Assembly: GCF_032250955.1 (NCBI RefSeq)
Contig: NZ_JAVVES010000101.1
Span: 1-5,607 of the forward strand
Source of the DNA: Sulfuriflexus sp032250955
GTDB lineage: Bacteria; Pseudomonadota; Gammaproteobacteria; AKS1
Reading direction: 5' to 3'
Length of the DNA stretch: 5,607 nucleotides
The first letter of the stretch is position 1, and the number at the start of each line of letters is the position of its first letter. This document shows positions 5,585-5,607 of this stretch, in pieces. The notes under the pieces were generated by a model. The model saw nothing but the letters and a program-made list of their open reading frames with translations, ran no database searches and had not been told where the DNA came from. Both the position numbers and the translations under genes were made by a program.

Positions 5585-5607
5585 ATTTAGATTCGATAAC
5601 ACCTTGT

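Overview
The window reads almost entirely on the minus strand and looks like chromosomal DNA of a proteobacterium, most likely a gammaproteobacterium. The grounds are: moderate GC, a tripartite TRAP transporter with a Gram-negative lipoprotein partner, a small membrane protein of the DUF6524 type, and at the right edge a GGGAGAGGG-TTAGGGTGAGGGG palindromic repeat of the sort scattered between genes in that class. The genus cannot be read from the sequence.

Left edge (1-84): positions 1-35 encode the first 12 residues (MRDKELYAQILG) of what looks like an ISL3-family transposase, and the IS end is probably at position 76, next to a T-rich 8-bp candidate target site. The rest of the IS lies outside the window, just downstream of the transporter operon.

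Centre (113-3732, possibly to 3780 or 3858): a four-gene, fully overlapping operon transcribed right to left: tatT-like lipoprotein, dctP-like binding protein, dctQ-like small permease, dctM-like large permease. The TRAP-T protein places it in the TPAT class (tetratricopeptide-protein-associated TRAP transporters, known from Treponema pallidum). The binding protein carries Trp where classical DctP/SiaP proteins have the carboxylate-binding Arg, so the usual C4-dicarboxylate or sialate annotation should not be transferred. The four genes would work together: the lipoprotein docks the periplasmic binding protein and may feed it ligand, and DctQ-DctM move the ligand inward with an ion gradient.

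Right part (4032-5455): three small minus-strand genes. The first is a DUF6524-like four-helix membrane protein. The second, 71 bp upstream of it and possibly cotranscribed, is an exported protein built of six 11-residue, highly charged repeats ending in an aromatic tail (PWWKFW). The third is a 139-residue cytoplasmic protein that may have an NTF2-like fold. The repeat protein is the least explained gene here. Spacers at 3859-4031, 4856-5035 and 5456-5607 contain small inverted repeats and the REP-like element, but no RNA gene, CRISPR array or strong promoter that I can recognise.
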